DNA of 64,000 bases from Acanthococcus lagerstroemiae (taxonomy: Eukaryota; Arthropoda; Insecta; Hemiptera; Eriococcidae): assembly GCA_031841125.1 (NCBI GenBank), contig CM063113.1, forward strand, positions 33,811,312-33,875,311, given 5' to 3'. This document shows positions 31,140 to 42,075 of this stretch, piece by piece. A program made the translations under genes and the position numbers. The notes beneath the pieces were generated by a model. That model made no database searches, had not been told where the DNA came from, and saw only the letters and a program-made list of their open reading frames with translations. How positions within the stretch are numbered: the first letter of the stretch is position 1; every line of letters starts with the position of its first letter.

Positions 31140-33682
31140 GATAGCCTTGGCCTGGACATCCGAATGGGAAAATTTTTACCCCCGAGATTATTATTTACTT
31201 TGTGGTTTGCCATCATAATTACGGTAGTTGAGACGCATCCCCGGGGAAGAATACTGATGTAGTTTCCCCTTGCTTTCATCGAAGTTTATCTGTCAGATTT
31301 ATCTTCCTTCTACGAGTATGTGTCTTTAGTTCATCTCTTTTAGCTCCATCACCATGCTAGGGTAGTACATATAGATAGAGATATTGCATGCGAATTTTAG
31401 AAATTACGTTTCACAAAATAGGCGATCTTAAAAGGCACGGCCACCTCCTCCTCTTGCCCTCTTCTCGCCTGATTACAATTCAATTTAAATCGAAATTCCG
31501 TTTTAAAAACTGTCCCATTCAGTGGTAACACAGACACAGTAGTTCGCCCTTCGTGCGTCCAAAATTCGAAAAGCGGTGCTCGGATTCTCACGACTCCGGC
31601 GGCCGCCCAAATCCGCGCAATAATTTAAAGCCTTTTTAAAAGAAAACGCCATCAAAGGGAAAGGTTCCCGCAATCGGGAAACTTTTCGGTTTGTCGATTC
31701 TACTAAAGGCCGGCTTTTTTCGCCTTAGTCGTTTTTGCACTTCTCTGTCTCGAATTCTGGCATTCTACTGTGTCGCCAACTTTTAAGGTCTTCTTTCTGG
31801 CGCACCTTTACACTTATTCGGGCGGCTGTGTGTGCCTGTGTGTGTGTGTGCGGGCGCGTATACTCTCGGAGGGGTTCTTCTTCGGAAAACGAAAAACTTT
31901 TCGTTTAGTCGAGCAAAATGAGTTTTATCGACGGATGGTAGAGCGGATACTCGCGACAGTAATAGGATCACGTGACTTAATTAAATTAGTCGCTAACGAG
32001 GAATTCACCGAAATGAGGAGAAAAAAATAAGGGCGCGAGGAAAGACGGAGACGGAGAAGAGCTGCGAGCAGATACAGGCCGAGATTGGTAAACTAAAACG
32101 AACTGATACAGTCGAACAATCCGAAAGATGAATAGACGGCGCGCGAAAGGGAATTTCCCCGTGAAATGAGAAAAATTTGTCACTCGGAGGCTCTTAAAGC
32201 TTTAAATTGGCAGAAAATGCGAAACAAGATAACCGAATTAGATGTTCGTCCAATTAAAAAAAAAAAAAGTAATCGATTTTGGAGCAAAGGTTTTTGCGAG
32301 AACTTTCGGCGAAAGTCTCGAGAGAGACTCGGTAACCGTATTTCGAAAAGTTGAAACCGGGTCTGCGGATTTCGAAGTCGGAGTCGAACACAAATTATTT
32401 TGTCGGGTCTCAAAGGTCGCGGCTCAGTTCGGCGTATGCCAATCGTTTTTCCTAATCATGCGGTAATGAGTTCGGGGTCGGCGTTCCCTTTCTCTTGTTT
32501 TCGTTTCAATCGAGGGAGATGATGGCGTATCCCCGATCCGCCAAAGGATTGTATTTAATTTGTGGACGTAAACGTTCATTCATTCCGAAAATGCTTACCG
32601 GAAGCAGATTGTTCACGAGTTTTAAATAAAGCATTTTGCGAAACCCTTCGTCGGTCGAGCCATTTAGGACTCGGAAATGATCGTCACGATTTAGTACCCC
32701 CTTCTCAATATCATATAGTATTTATGGAAGTCTCTACAACATGAACATCGTTTTCGTATAATATCCGGTATCATTTTAGCGATGCTATTGTGCCTCGGTG
32801 CTTCCTGAACGACTCTGAATATCGTTCTCATTCTTTTCAATTAGGTTCATATGTTGTTTTTTTTGTGTTTTTTTTTTTTTTTCGTATTATTGATTCACGT
32901 CTATTAAAGGACCAGAAAAAGAATAAGACAAAACAGGGAAAAAACAGCGAAAACGAACCGCTATTATCTCTCGAATGGATGTAGAAGTTGGTCCATTTAC
33001 CTTGTAACGTATTTGTCGAATGCATTTCCATATTGATGGGGACGTTCCGCCATTAGAGTAAATTATGTATTCTTTTTTGGAAGAATAAAAAACAAATAAG
33101 AAAAATATCCGCGAATATTTTTTAAAATTTATAACCGCGATTTGGGTAGGCTGATTTTATGTATATATTTTTTCTTTTCCCCGGAGAAAAAGAGAAGAAG
33201 AAAGAGAATCAGAGTTGGGAATATTTCGGGACATTAAGTCGATGTTTTTTCTCTCCATTTACCTTTTTCTTTCTTTTCATTCGAGTTCTTAGAAAATGGC
33301 CATTCGTTGCGAGAAAGTGTAACCAAATTTGGCCGAACGATTACGTTTTGTGTACGATGCTCCGCGAAATGGAGATAATATTTTACCAAAAAATCGTATG
33401 TTTTGTAGTGTGTAAGATAAAGTTTCACAAATGGCATTCGTTTCCCATCGGTATAGAGCCTACAGGAGTCTCAAAATGTAACACTGAAAAATGGATACGA
33501 TCACGGATATTTTTAAGTTTCTAAACAAATATTAGGTAAAATTAAAAAATTTTTACTGTCAAATGTTTAAAGTATGTAGTTTTCTAGAATTGAAAATAAT
33601 GTGAAAATAGTCCCGTGCCCAAATTTTCCTGTAGGGGAACATTTAATAGTGTTCACCTTTAACAGTAACTATGTAAGATTCT
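31140..33682. other. Non-coding stretch
   Basis: No gene supported. 31560-32460 is unique-looking and CpG-containing. (TG)n patch near 31832-31848. T-run at 32869-32882. Open frames here lack recognisable domains. Confidence 0.4.
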
Positions 33683-33846
33683 AAGATTCCGTCACGCCGA
33701 AATCTTGGTTGCGATGATACTCGCAGATAGATTCGTGCAGTGTACGAGGTATACGTATAGTAGGTTGGAGTGACAGTTGTTATCCGAGTTACTATAATAT
33801 GTCGTGGTACCCACTCTTGGAACTGTAGCTTTTTGTTGATTCAGTA
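33683..33846 (+). repeat. Dispersed repeat X, copy A left part
   Basis: GATTCCGTCACGCCGAAATC through GATTCAGTA matches 38164-38275 plus 39440-39470. It is interrupted at 33846 by the hAT-like insertion and continues at 37912. The left edge starts near AAGATTCCG. It has no coding potential. Confidence 0.85.
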
Positions 33847-33935
33847 CAGGGCCGGCAACTTCTGTATAGCGGGTGTAACGAATGCTACGCATGGCAACAC
33901 CGGGGAAATTATTGGCACAATTGGAGGTATGCATA

Positions 33936-36323
33936 AGAAAAGTGAAGAGGAAGCTTGTGCTCAAGAGTGAGAGCGTTTGCTTCGTGAAAAAGATTTCCCT
34001 TCGAGTAGTATGCATAAAGAGGAGTGTCAACTTCAAAAGTGAAGCCTTCGCTCCCGAAAAAATTCATCTAGTCCCGAGTAAACTTCTTTTCAAAAAACAC
34101 ATGCAGTTATCATTTATCTTCGAGAAGATTCTTTTGATTTCCAAATATAATTTTCGAAGACTTTCATCGGACATCACTGAAAAAAATCTCCGATGATTTT
34201 AGGAGAATTTTGTTGAAAATTTTGAGGAAAGTCTCCAACGGTACCAAAGGATTTTATTAGAAATCATGGATAAATTAATATCTCTGATGATTTTTGAAGC
34301 ATTTTTCAGAAGAAAAATTCGATGATTTCCAGACATTTTCATCGGTAATTTTTGAAATAAATACCCATGATTTCCGCAAAATTTCATCAGAAATGTTCGG
34401 GGAAAATCTCCGATGATTTCCAAGGAATTTTATCAAAAACCTTTGAGTACAATCTCTAATAATTTCCAGAAAATTTTATCGGAAATCTTCAGAGAAAATT
34501 GCCAATGGTTGCCGAAGAATTTCTTCAAAAATCTTTCGATAATTTTTACAGAATTTTATCAAAAATATTTCGGAAAGATCTGATGGTTTTTGAAGAATTT
34601 TATCGGAAATCATCAGGAAAAATTCTTGATGATTTCCAATCTTCGAGAAGAATCTCCGATGATTTTAAACGAATTTCATCGGAAATTTTCGGAAAAAAAT
34701 TTAGAAAATTTCTGAAGAATCACATTGGAAATGTTTTGAAAGAATTTCCAATGTTTTCCAAAAAAATTCATCAAAATCTTTCGACAAAATTTTCCAATTA
34801 TTTTTGAATAGCTCACGACAGTATCTGGATAATTTTATTGAAAATCTTGAGGAAAAATTTCCGATGATTTCCGAAGAATAATTTAATTGGAAATCCATAA
34901 GAATTTCCGATGATTTTTAAGGAATCTCATCGAAAATTTTTGGGGGGAAAATGCCGATTATTAACAAAGAATAAGATTTCATCAAAATTCATCGAGAAAA
35001 TTTTCTGATAGTTTTTGAAGAATCTTATAGGAAATATTCCGGGAGAAAACTCCGAAGGTTTTTGAACAATTTTATCAAAAATCTCCAGGAAAAGTGCTCA
35101 ATGATCTTCAAAGAATTTCATCGGAAATCTTCGAGAAGAATCTCCGATGATTTTTAAGGAATTTCATTAGGAATTTTTGGGGAAAAAATTCTGATGCCCT
35201 AAAAATTGAGACTGTTTCCAACTCATGCAATGGGATCAGAGATTGTTTCCGAAGATTTTTCAGAAAATTTTCGGAAATTGTTGAAAATTTTTGCTGAAAA
35301 TATTCTCCAAAAATTAGTGGACATCATTTTTGAAGATTTCCAATGACATTTTTCTGAAATTATCGGAGATTTTTCTCAAATTATTTTCGATAAAATTCTT
35401 CGAAAATTATGGGCTGATTTCCGAAGAATTTCATCAGAATTGTTCAGGAAAAATCTCCTATTCCATCGCATGAGTGGAAAATAATCTCCATTCTTCGGGA
35501 ATTATCATTTTTTTTTTCAAAAATTTTCCATGAAATTCTTTAAAAATTATCGGAGATTCTTCTCTAAAATTTCCAACGAAATTATTCTCTGGAAATCATC
35601 GGAGATTCTTCCTGAAGATTTTCGATAAAATTCTTCCAAAAACTATCGGAGTTTTTTCCCAAATACTTTCGATAAAATTTTTCATAAATTATCGGATAAT
35701 TTTCCTGAAGATTTCTGAAGAAATTCTTCGGAATACATTGGAATTTTTTCTGAAGATTTCCAAAGAAATTCTCCTGAAATCATCGGAGATTTTCTTCAAT
35801 GATGTTCGATGAAATTTGCCGAAAATAATCGGAAAATTTTCCCCATATTTTCGATAAAATTCTTTTCGGAAATTATCTTCGGGAAATCAAAGGAATCTTC
35901 TCGGAGATTTCCGATGAAATTCTTTGGAAATCATCGGAGATTTTTCCCAAAATGGTTTTCGATTAAATTCTTCGGAAATTATCGGAGATTTTCCCTGAAA
36001 ATTATTTCATCGTGTTGTACGTTTGGTGCGTTTTCCACCTGTACCTACATCATCACCATCTTTGTCTTTGCTTCTTTGAATGATTTTCGATTTAGAAGAA
36101 GTTCCTTGGACACATAAGTCGGCTGATAACAACTTGAACAAACGTTGTTATCTTTGAAACACTCGCCTCATTTTGTGGAGCGTTCGTTCTGAAGAGAAAG
36201 GGAAAGCTTATGCATACAGATTGAAGCAAAACTTTAAACTTCTATCTTTCCTTTCGGAGCGATGGCTCTCACTTCGCTCTTCTGCTTCGACATTAAAGCT
36301 TAATTTTTATGCATACGGCCTAA
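33936..36323. repeat. Orientation-switching minisatellite inside the foldback element
   Basis: The region is bounded by inverted copies of GTATGCATAA (33936 and 36319). Between 34140 and about 35180 a degenerate unit of roughly 50-60 bp reads like TCTCCGATGATTTCC ... GAATTTTATCGGAAAT. From about 35355 to 36000 the same unit is mostly in the opposite orientation (GAAATTCTTCGG ... ATCATCGGAGATTTT), with at least one switch back near 35410-35460. A near-palindromic centre, AACTCATGCAATGGGATCAG (35211) against the complement at 35460-35477, joins the arms. Short open frames here are by-products. Confidence 0.85.
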
Positions 36324-36405
36324 TGATTCGATAATAAAATTTTATTGTGTAAAAGCAGGGCTTTTTTCTTCGCTACACATGGGATTATTTATTTAATAGT
36401 TTCCT

Positions 36406-36441
36406 CCCCCATCACAGCGGTTAGGCCAATTGCGATGGGGG
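36406..36441 (-). ncRNA. LINE 3'-terminal hairpin, copy 1
   Basis: An 8-bp stem, CCCCCATC/GATGGGGG, encloses a 20-nt loop (ACAGCGGTTAGGCCAATTGC). The second LINE copy has the same loop position and size with a different but still complementary stem. Such 3' hairpins serve as RT recognition sites in several LINE clades; that role is inferred here. Confidence 0.72.
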
Positions 36442-36627
36442 GTGAGTTACAAAAAAAATGTTTCTAAATAATAATAATAATAAGAATAATAATAATAAAT
36501 CTTTTGACCCCTTACTTCCCTACAACGTCACGCTCCCGGTCTCTCATCCCTACCACAGCCTCAGTTTATTTTCGAAACATCAGGAGGCATGAAGACCAAC
36601 TGGGTACTCAGAAAGCATGATGACCTA

Positions 36628-37883
36628 CTAGGGTTCGAAATTAATTGACTGAAGGACTCTCAGTGCCTGAGTTTGAAAATTTTTTCGCTTTAGGAAGAAT
36701 ATATCGATTTCCGGACTAGAGCGAAGTATTTTGCTGTACAGACGCATTGCTCTAATCAAAGTGGACTCCCTGTACCTATTTGTTCTCGCACTGGAAACAT
36801 CGAAAAGATCTCTGGAGCGTCCCTGAAAAGAGGGGATACGGAAACGAATCTCGGTTAACACGACGTCAGTTATTTTGCCATTGATGATGTCATACAATAA
36901 TAGCAAAGAAGAAAGCTGCCTCCGAACTTGTAGGCTATCGAATTCAAAGCCCTGCCGCAATTCTTGATGTCTCAAATCTAAAGAGTAGTAAGAGAAAAGT
37001 CTGTAATACAGATACTTGAGAAATCGATTTTGTACTTTTTCAATTGCTTTATTTCCGATCTTTGTAACTGGATTCCAAATTAGTGCAGCGAATTCAAGAT
37101 TTGACCTTACAAGTGAAAATATAATATTTTTATTGTATCAGTATCAACGTAGTTTTGCCCATTTCTAATTATAAAGCCTGACATTCCTTGTGATTTTGAC
37201 AGGACTTTCATAATATGATGTTTATAGAGTAATTTTGAATCTAGGACGCCACCCAGGTCTCTTACAATTGTGACGTCGCGCAAGTACTCCCCACCAATAT
37301 TATAATTATAATCAATTTTAGTATTTTTCCTAGTAAAAGAAATTTTTTCGCATTTCCTGACGTTAAAAGGTAACCGGTTTTCCTGACTCCACACAACCAA
37401 TGAACTGAGATCGTCTTGTATGGATTCACAGTCTTGGCTTGATACGACTTGTTTAAATATTTTTATGTCGTCTGCGTAAAGCAATATTTTGGTATGTCTC
37501 AGTTGCGCCACAATGGGATTGATAAATATCAGAAACAAAAAAGGACTTAGGATAGATCCTTGTGGTACCCCAGATACACAAATAAACTCCCTTGACATTG
37601 ATCCCGTGTATGATACAAACTGCTTTCTGTTACAAAGATATGATACAAAAAACTGCACCAGATTTGAAGAAAAGCCAAACTCTTCCATCCTGGCAATCAA
37701 AATCGAGTGGTCAACTTTATCAAACGCTTTGCTGAAGTCGGTGTAAATAACATCAACTTGCTTATTTTCATCAAAAGATTTCAGGATGAATTGTGTAAGA
37801 TGTATAAGGTTTGTTTGAACTGATTTCCCCTCTACGAAACCGTGTTGATAAGGAGATAAATAATTTTTTACTTTGGGGTACAA
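36628..37883 (-). pseudogene. LINE reverse transcriptase relic
   Basis: The RT domain begins at the finger region (LYPKVKNYLSPYQHGFVEGK). It contains YTDFSKAFDKVDHSIL, VSGVPQGSILSPFLFLIFIN and the catalytic box LLYADDIKIFK (YADD), then the thumb (RDLGGVLDSKLLYKHHI). After ILYFHL (about 37107) the frame shifts by one base; the continuing part (VRSNLEFAALIWNP) and the C-terminal block LYDIINGKI ... FRIPSFQGRSRDLFD lie in the other frame to 36628. The endonuclease and N-terminal RT are missing through 5' truncation, so it cannot move alone. Confidence 0.85.
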
Positions 37884-37911
37884 TCTGTTATATGAAAAGT
37901 TGCCGGCCCTG

Positions 37912-37974
37912 ATTCAGTGTTCTCACTGCAGTCTCAGATGCGTGATCTAAAGGCTATTCCATTCTAGTCTTACA
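37912..37974 (+). repeat. Dispersed repeat X, copy A right part
   Basis: ATTCAGTGTTCTCACTGCAG to ATTCTAGTCTTACA matches 39464-39526 of copy B. It continues the left part at 33683-33846 once the hAT-like element is set aside. Confidence 0.85.
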
Positions 37975-38298
37975 AATCAACAAAACAGTTCTGTGGGATA
38001 ACTGGAAAAACGGGGCTAAATACAGTGTAGAAGTTCCTTACTAGACAGTTTCCGGTGCCGTCTGAGTATGCCAGATGACTTTGATTATAAAATAGAAAGA
38101 GAGCTGAGAAATCCCGGTGTCATTCTCGGTTGTTGGCGACTCCCTTCCCACAGTGGGGGGATGAAAGATTCCGTCACGCCGAAATCTTGGTTGCGGTAAT
38201 GCTCATAGGAAGATTCGCGCAGTGTACGAGATATGTAGTAGGTCGGAGTAACAGTTGTTATTCGAGCTACTTTTTTTTTTTTAATAGAGTATATTTTA

Positions 38299-38342
38299 AT
38301 TCCCTCTGTCACAGCCGGTTGGCCAATTACGACAGAGGGAAT
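38299..38342 (-). ncRNA. LINE 3'-terminal hairpin, copy 2
   Basis: A perfect 12-bp stem, ATTCCCTCTGTC/GACAGAGGGAAT, encloses a 20-nt loop (ACAGCCGGTTGGCCAATTAC) closely matching the loop of copy 1. The stem bases differ from copy 1 on both sides, yet pairing is kept. The hairpin lies just before the poly-A end of the element. Confidence 0.78.
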
Positions 38343-38821
38343 GATAGCAAAGAAAAAAATAGATGAAATAGGAAAAAAAAAAAAAAACGAACTAGAAATA
38401 GAACAAACGAGACTTAAATGAAAGAAAAATAAACAAAAAAAACAACAAAAAAAACCAGAAAAGTAGGGGGAAAATACAGGGCCGGCAAACGAAAAACGAA
38501 ACGATAACGAACGACTAACAAAATTAATAACGAAAACAAAACAACAAAAAATGATGATGATAATGAAATAACGAAAACGATAACGAAGGAAAAATAATAA
38601 TTTTTGTGACAAAATAAAAAGACGATAACGAAAAAACGATTTTTGTTTTGTTCGCCAGCCCTAAAATAAGGAGAAAAGAAAGAAAAAAAACAACAAAAAA
38701 CCTGGATGCCTTCCCTGACGTGCCGCGCTGACCTCATCCCATAATCTCGAATCCGGAAACCTGGACCTCTTTATATTTCCTGCTGCTGTTCGCTCCACCC
38801 CGGTCCTTTTGGAGGGCTGTC

Positions 38822-39415
38822 TTAATCGAATAGCTGAGTAATGTGCTGCTTGAATTTTGATATGCCATTTGAATCCAGGATATCTAGTTTGTCGTGAATT
38901 CTACTAGTATCATTGTACAATCTCATGACTCTGTTGAAGGGAGCGTTTAAGTAGTAATTTGTGCTGGAGCGCTCTGGTTCAAATAAATTAGTTTTCCTGC
39001 TATGAAAACTTGGCACGCGAATTTTGATTTTTCCTGCTAAGGCTGGTTCAGATATTTTATTATTGATTATGCCGTGCAGGAAATTTATTGAGGCAATATC
39101 CCTTCTTCCATGTAAACTTTTCCATTTCATACCCTTGGAGTAATTCAGTATAAGTGATTGAGTTTGAGTAGTACAAAATTGCTTATAATACAAATATTTT
39201 AGAAATCGTTTCTGTACTTTCTCTATTACTTTTATTGTGTCAACCGCGGCCGGATTCCACACAACAGAAGCAAATTCCAAATATGATCTTACGAGTGAAT
39301 AATACAGCTTTTTTAAAGTCTCAGTTTTTGTAAAATTTTTCGAATTTCGTATAACAAATCCCAGCATTCTACGGGCGGTGTTCACTTTTTGGTTTATATG
39401 ACTTGTAAATGTCAA
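38822..39415 (-). pseudogene. LINE RT C-terminal relic (copy 2)
   Basis: Open over 197 residues: TFTSHINQKVNTARRMLGF, LVRSYLEFASVVWNP, VIEKVQKRFLKYLYY, LHGRRDIASINFLHGIINNK and RAFNRVMRLYND-like blocks. These correspond to the region after the YADD box in Jockey/CR1-type RTs and match the C-terminal part of the relic at 36628-37130. It lacks the polymerase core because of 5' truncation, so no enzymatic activity is expected. The open frame suggests a younger insertion than copy 1. Confidence 0.8.
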
Positions 39416-39539
39416 TCTATGATCAAGTAAGGTCTACACCCTCAGAACGGTAGCTTTTTGTTGATTCAATGTTCTCGCTGCAATCTTGGAAGCATGCTTT
39501 AAAGGCTACTCCATTCTAGTCTTACAGACTATGTAACAC

Positions 39540-39984
39540 TATATGAACTTAATATACACATAGAGCATGACCTGCTATATGTGGCATGCACGGCATGTTA
39601 TGTGCCTATGACACGTGTTATGTGATATACATGACATTTGCGTAGTATAATATGTAACATCAATACATAATTCTGTGACATATCGTGCATGAAATACATA
39701 ATATGTAAAATATGAAACACCCCATATATGTCATACATGCTATATACATGGTATATCTGACAGGGCATCTGTATGTCATGTACACAATAATAACTATCGT
39801 ATGTGTCACATGTGACATAACACGCATGATACACAGTATTGCAAACATGACGCAGCATAGCTATATGTGTATGACACATGTTCGGTATACATGATTTGAA
39901 ATACATGACCTATCGTACATGACGTATCATGGCACATACCAACATAAATGATCTGGCATAACAAATACAGTACATGGCACTTGT
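39540..39984. repeat. Low-complexity ACATG/TATG-rich tract
   Basis: Alternating purine-pyrimidine sequence full of CATGACATA, ATATGTG and ACACATG words. It resumes after the hAT element (40908-40950), so the tract predates that insertion. Short ORFs here (Met/Ile/Tyr/His-rich) are artefacts of the repeat. Confidence 0.7.
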
Positions 39985-39992
39985 GTCATAAC

Positions 39993-40899
39993 TAGAGACC
40001 GGATTCCTCGGCACTTGTCGAGGCATTTTCTTGATAGGCAGACGAGTTATATTCAGTGATAAGCACGAATCGGGGTGATAGGGGGCTGGGAAAAAATTTT
40101 TATATTGCCGAAAAATACCGAAAATGGCTTGAATGCCGAAAGTGGCCTTACGTGCCGAAAAATGCCGAAATATTCTATTTGGTCAACACATGATGATAAA
40201 GTGCGAAAAGGTGTACTATTTGAAAGAGGAAATAATTATGTAGAATGAAGTTGAGAATCTTACGGAACTCATTTCGGAATTTCCGAATGATTCCCAACAT
40301 GTGGGAAAATTGAACACATTGATCCGGAAGAAAATTTTACCTATTAACCTCGCTTTCGTACAAATTTCGTTTCTCCCTGAAAAGATTAAGAAACTGGAAA
40401 CGCGAGGTTTGTCTTTACACGATCAAGTCGAGATCATAGTAGAAGTGCGTCGAAAAATTTAGATTATTCCAGGGGCTCAAGGATATACCTACTTCAACAA
40501 AAATCAGAGCAAGTTTTTTCAAAAAATGAAAGGTTCGCTTTACTTCGAGAACTGAGTAGGTATTTCTGTCAGTGACACTTCTTACCAAGTCTCGTGATCG
40601 ACAGGTGCTGTCTGTATATAATTTTGCTCCGCTAGTATCTGTTGATTTAGAGCGCTCAGTCTCAGCTTACAAATTAATATTAAGCGACGGGCGCCATCAA
40701 TATTCACTCAGCCAAATTTAGCAAAACATCTTATCATTATGTCTAATCAGAATCTTTTGTGATTTTCATTAAACAGTTTAATTTATCAGATTATTTTCTG
40801 GGGGGGAAAATGATGTTTTTTTAAATGCCAAAAATACCCAATTCTGCAGATGTTGCTGCCGAATTTCCTATTTTTTAATGCCGAAGAATCAGGTCTCTA
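39993..40899. mobile_element. Non-autonomous hAT element (907 bp)
   Basis: Terminal inverted repeats match at 19 of 21 positions (TAGAGACCGGATTCCTCGG at the left; TAGAGACCTGATTCTTCGG read inward from the right). Flanks GTCATAAC (39985-39992) and GTCGTAAC (40900-40907) give an 8-bp duplication with one change. Subterminal GCCGAAAA(A/T) repeats occur at 40098-40170 and again at the right end. No transposase ORF is found. Confidence 0.9.
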
Positions 40900-41187
40900 G
40901 TCGTAACATATGCAACGTGCACAACGTGCTTGACATACATGACTTACAAATTTTACAATAAGTAAAAGTTCCTGTAGAAAACCTGATTCATTTTCTATGG
41001 TGTAGGCTCCACCAATATTCAGGACATTAGCGGCCCTCACTCATCCTGAAAAACTTTATCGGGTATTTATGTCATGAGTACAGAATAGATGTCTTTCATT
41101 GATCAAGTTTGAAGATCACTGATCCAGTTCTAATGTGATATCGACCTGGAAAAATTTGTAATTATAACCTATTTTTGGTTGTTCCAG

Positions 41188-41325
41188 GTTGCCACGGGAT
41201 CAGGCATTATGTCGCATTTCGTGAATTTGAATATCGTCGTGCCAGAAGCATTCATACTCGGGGGGCCTGGTGACCATCATGTGGACATCGGCAGCCCTAT
41301 ACATTTAATCTGCGTTATTGAAAAA
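41188..41325 (+). CDS. dpr: dpr-family exon: end of Ig1, linker and start of Ig2
   Basis: Dpr proteins are neuronal surface proteins with two Ig domains that pair with DIP receptors in synaptic specificity. This 138-bp exon is preceded by TTGTTCCAG and followed by GTAAGT, phase 0 at both ends. It encodes 46 residues: the last Ig1 strand (MSHFVNLNIVVPEA), the linker ILGGPGDHHVDIGS and the first strands of Ig2 with its first cysteine (PIHLICVIEK). VNLNIVVPEA-ILG is a hallmark of the Dpr Ig1-Ig2 junction. The upstream exon with the rest of Ig1 is not recognised. Which dpr paralogue it is cannot be decided here. Confidence 0.88.
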
Positions 41326-41499
41326 GTAAGTAACTTTAATCTGCGTGCACTCCTGTATTTACGGAAAAGAAAACATTGTGGCGAAGATTAGGAACGAAGT
41401 ACCAGTTTGAGGAAGTTTTGAAGATACTTATACAGAAGCTTCCGTGAAAGTTGTCTCATTCTATGTTAAAATATAAATATTATAGTTGTCTAGGCAATA

Positions 41500-42075
41500 A
41501 CGACATTTAAAAAAAACATTTTTTTGGGAGCAAAGGGGAGTTCACTGAAATATTTAGGGAACCCTTCTAGAACAACATATTAAAAATCCCACCACCAAAC
41601 CCTGTGCTTCTCCTTGGGGGGGGGGGCAAGAACGTCTAAAAATTCAGTTTTTCGTTAATATCTCATCGAAAAGCGATCCAAAACAAAATAGGTTTCAAAC
41701 AAAAGTTATTCCTCATGAAATTCCCTAATAAATGGTGTACATATACGCAAGTCTAGGTTAAATAGTGTTTAAAATACATTTCGTTGAAAATAGATGATTT
41801 CCGGAATTCATGATTTTTTTTGTAATATCTATCAAGTTACCCTTTTAGCGAAGAATTTTATGTGGAATAATTTTTATTTGAAACATTTTTCATTTGCGTC
41901 GCATTTTGATGAGATATTCACGAAGAACTGAAATTTTAGACGTCCTAGCTCCCCAAAAAAGGAGAAGCACCGGGCTTAGGGGGTGGGATTTTTAATATGT
42001 TGTATTACAGAGGGTTCCCTACATGTTCCAATGAAATCCCCTTTTTTCCCCAAAAAAATATTTTTTCACGTTTGT
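41500..42075. mobile_element. Foldback/MITE-like element in the dpr intron
   Basis: Inverted arms 41505-41680 and 41893-42072 share AACATATTAAAAATCCCACC / its complement, AGGGAACCCT and TGCTTCTCCTT, at about 80% identity over ~175 bp, around a ~210-bp spacer. No ORF of interest. The target duplication could not be fixed. Confidence 0.78.

Larger units (their letters stand above)
36395..37890 (-). mobile_element. Jockey/CR1-like LINE, 5' truncated (copy 1)
   Basis: A non-LTR retrotransposon inserted near the right end of the hAT-like element. The RT relic occupies 36628-37890. The 3' region holds a (TAA)n-like patch (36463-36500) and a 3' hairpin (36406-36441), ending in an A/T-rich tail near 36395. 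The 5' end is truncated inside the RT domain at about 37890. I found no clear target duplication. Confidence 0.8.
33847..37911. mobile_element. hAT-like foldback element containing a minisatellite and a LINE
   Basis: The termini are perfect 15-bp inverted repeats, CAGGGCCGGCAACTT at 33847 and the complement ending at 37911. Flanks are ATTCAGTA (33839-33846) and ATTCAGTG (37912-37919), an 8-bp duplication with one change; CAGGG ends and 8 bp indicate hAT. It lies in repeat X, whose two halves rejoin in line with copy B. The interior from 33936 to 36323 is inverted-symmetric, and a LINE (about 36395-37890) inserted some 20 bp from the right end. No transposase is present, so it is non-autonomous. 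Confidence 0.88.
38275..39431 (-). mobile_element. Jockey/CR1-like LINE, 5' truncated (copy 2)
   Basis: Contains the RT C-terminal relic (38822-39415), an A-rich 3' UTR, the 3' hairpin (38299-38342) and a T-run on the plus strand (38271-38282), meaning a poly-A tail on the minus strand. It is inserted in repeat X copy B. CTAC flanks both sides and might be a short target duplication. Confidence 0.8.
38164..39526 (+). repeat. Dispersed repeat X, copy B, split by a LINE
   Basis: The left half is 38164-38275 (AAGATTCCGTCACGCCG to TTATTCGAGCTAC) and the right half is 39432-39526 (CTACACCCTCAGAACGG to TAGTCTTACAG). The two halves are interrupted by LINE copy 2. Similarity to copy A is about 85%. 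Repeat X seems to be at least 230 bp long; its class is unknown. Confidence 0.8.

Noticed and set aside
31560..32460. Coding exon in a CpG-containing unique region
   Set aside because: Open frames on both strands are short, overlapping and without recognisable domains.
39598..39906. Met/His/Tyr-rich ORFs on both strands
   Set aside because: Produced by the ACATG/TATG low-complexity tract; frames on both strands are open at once.
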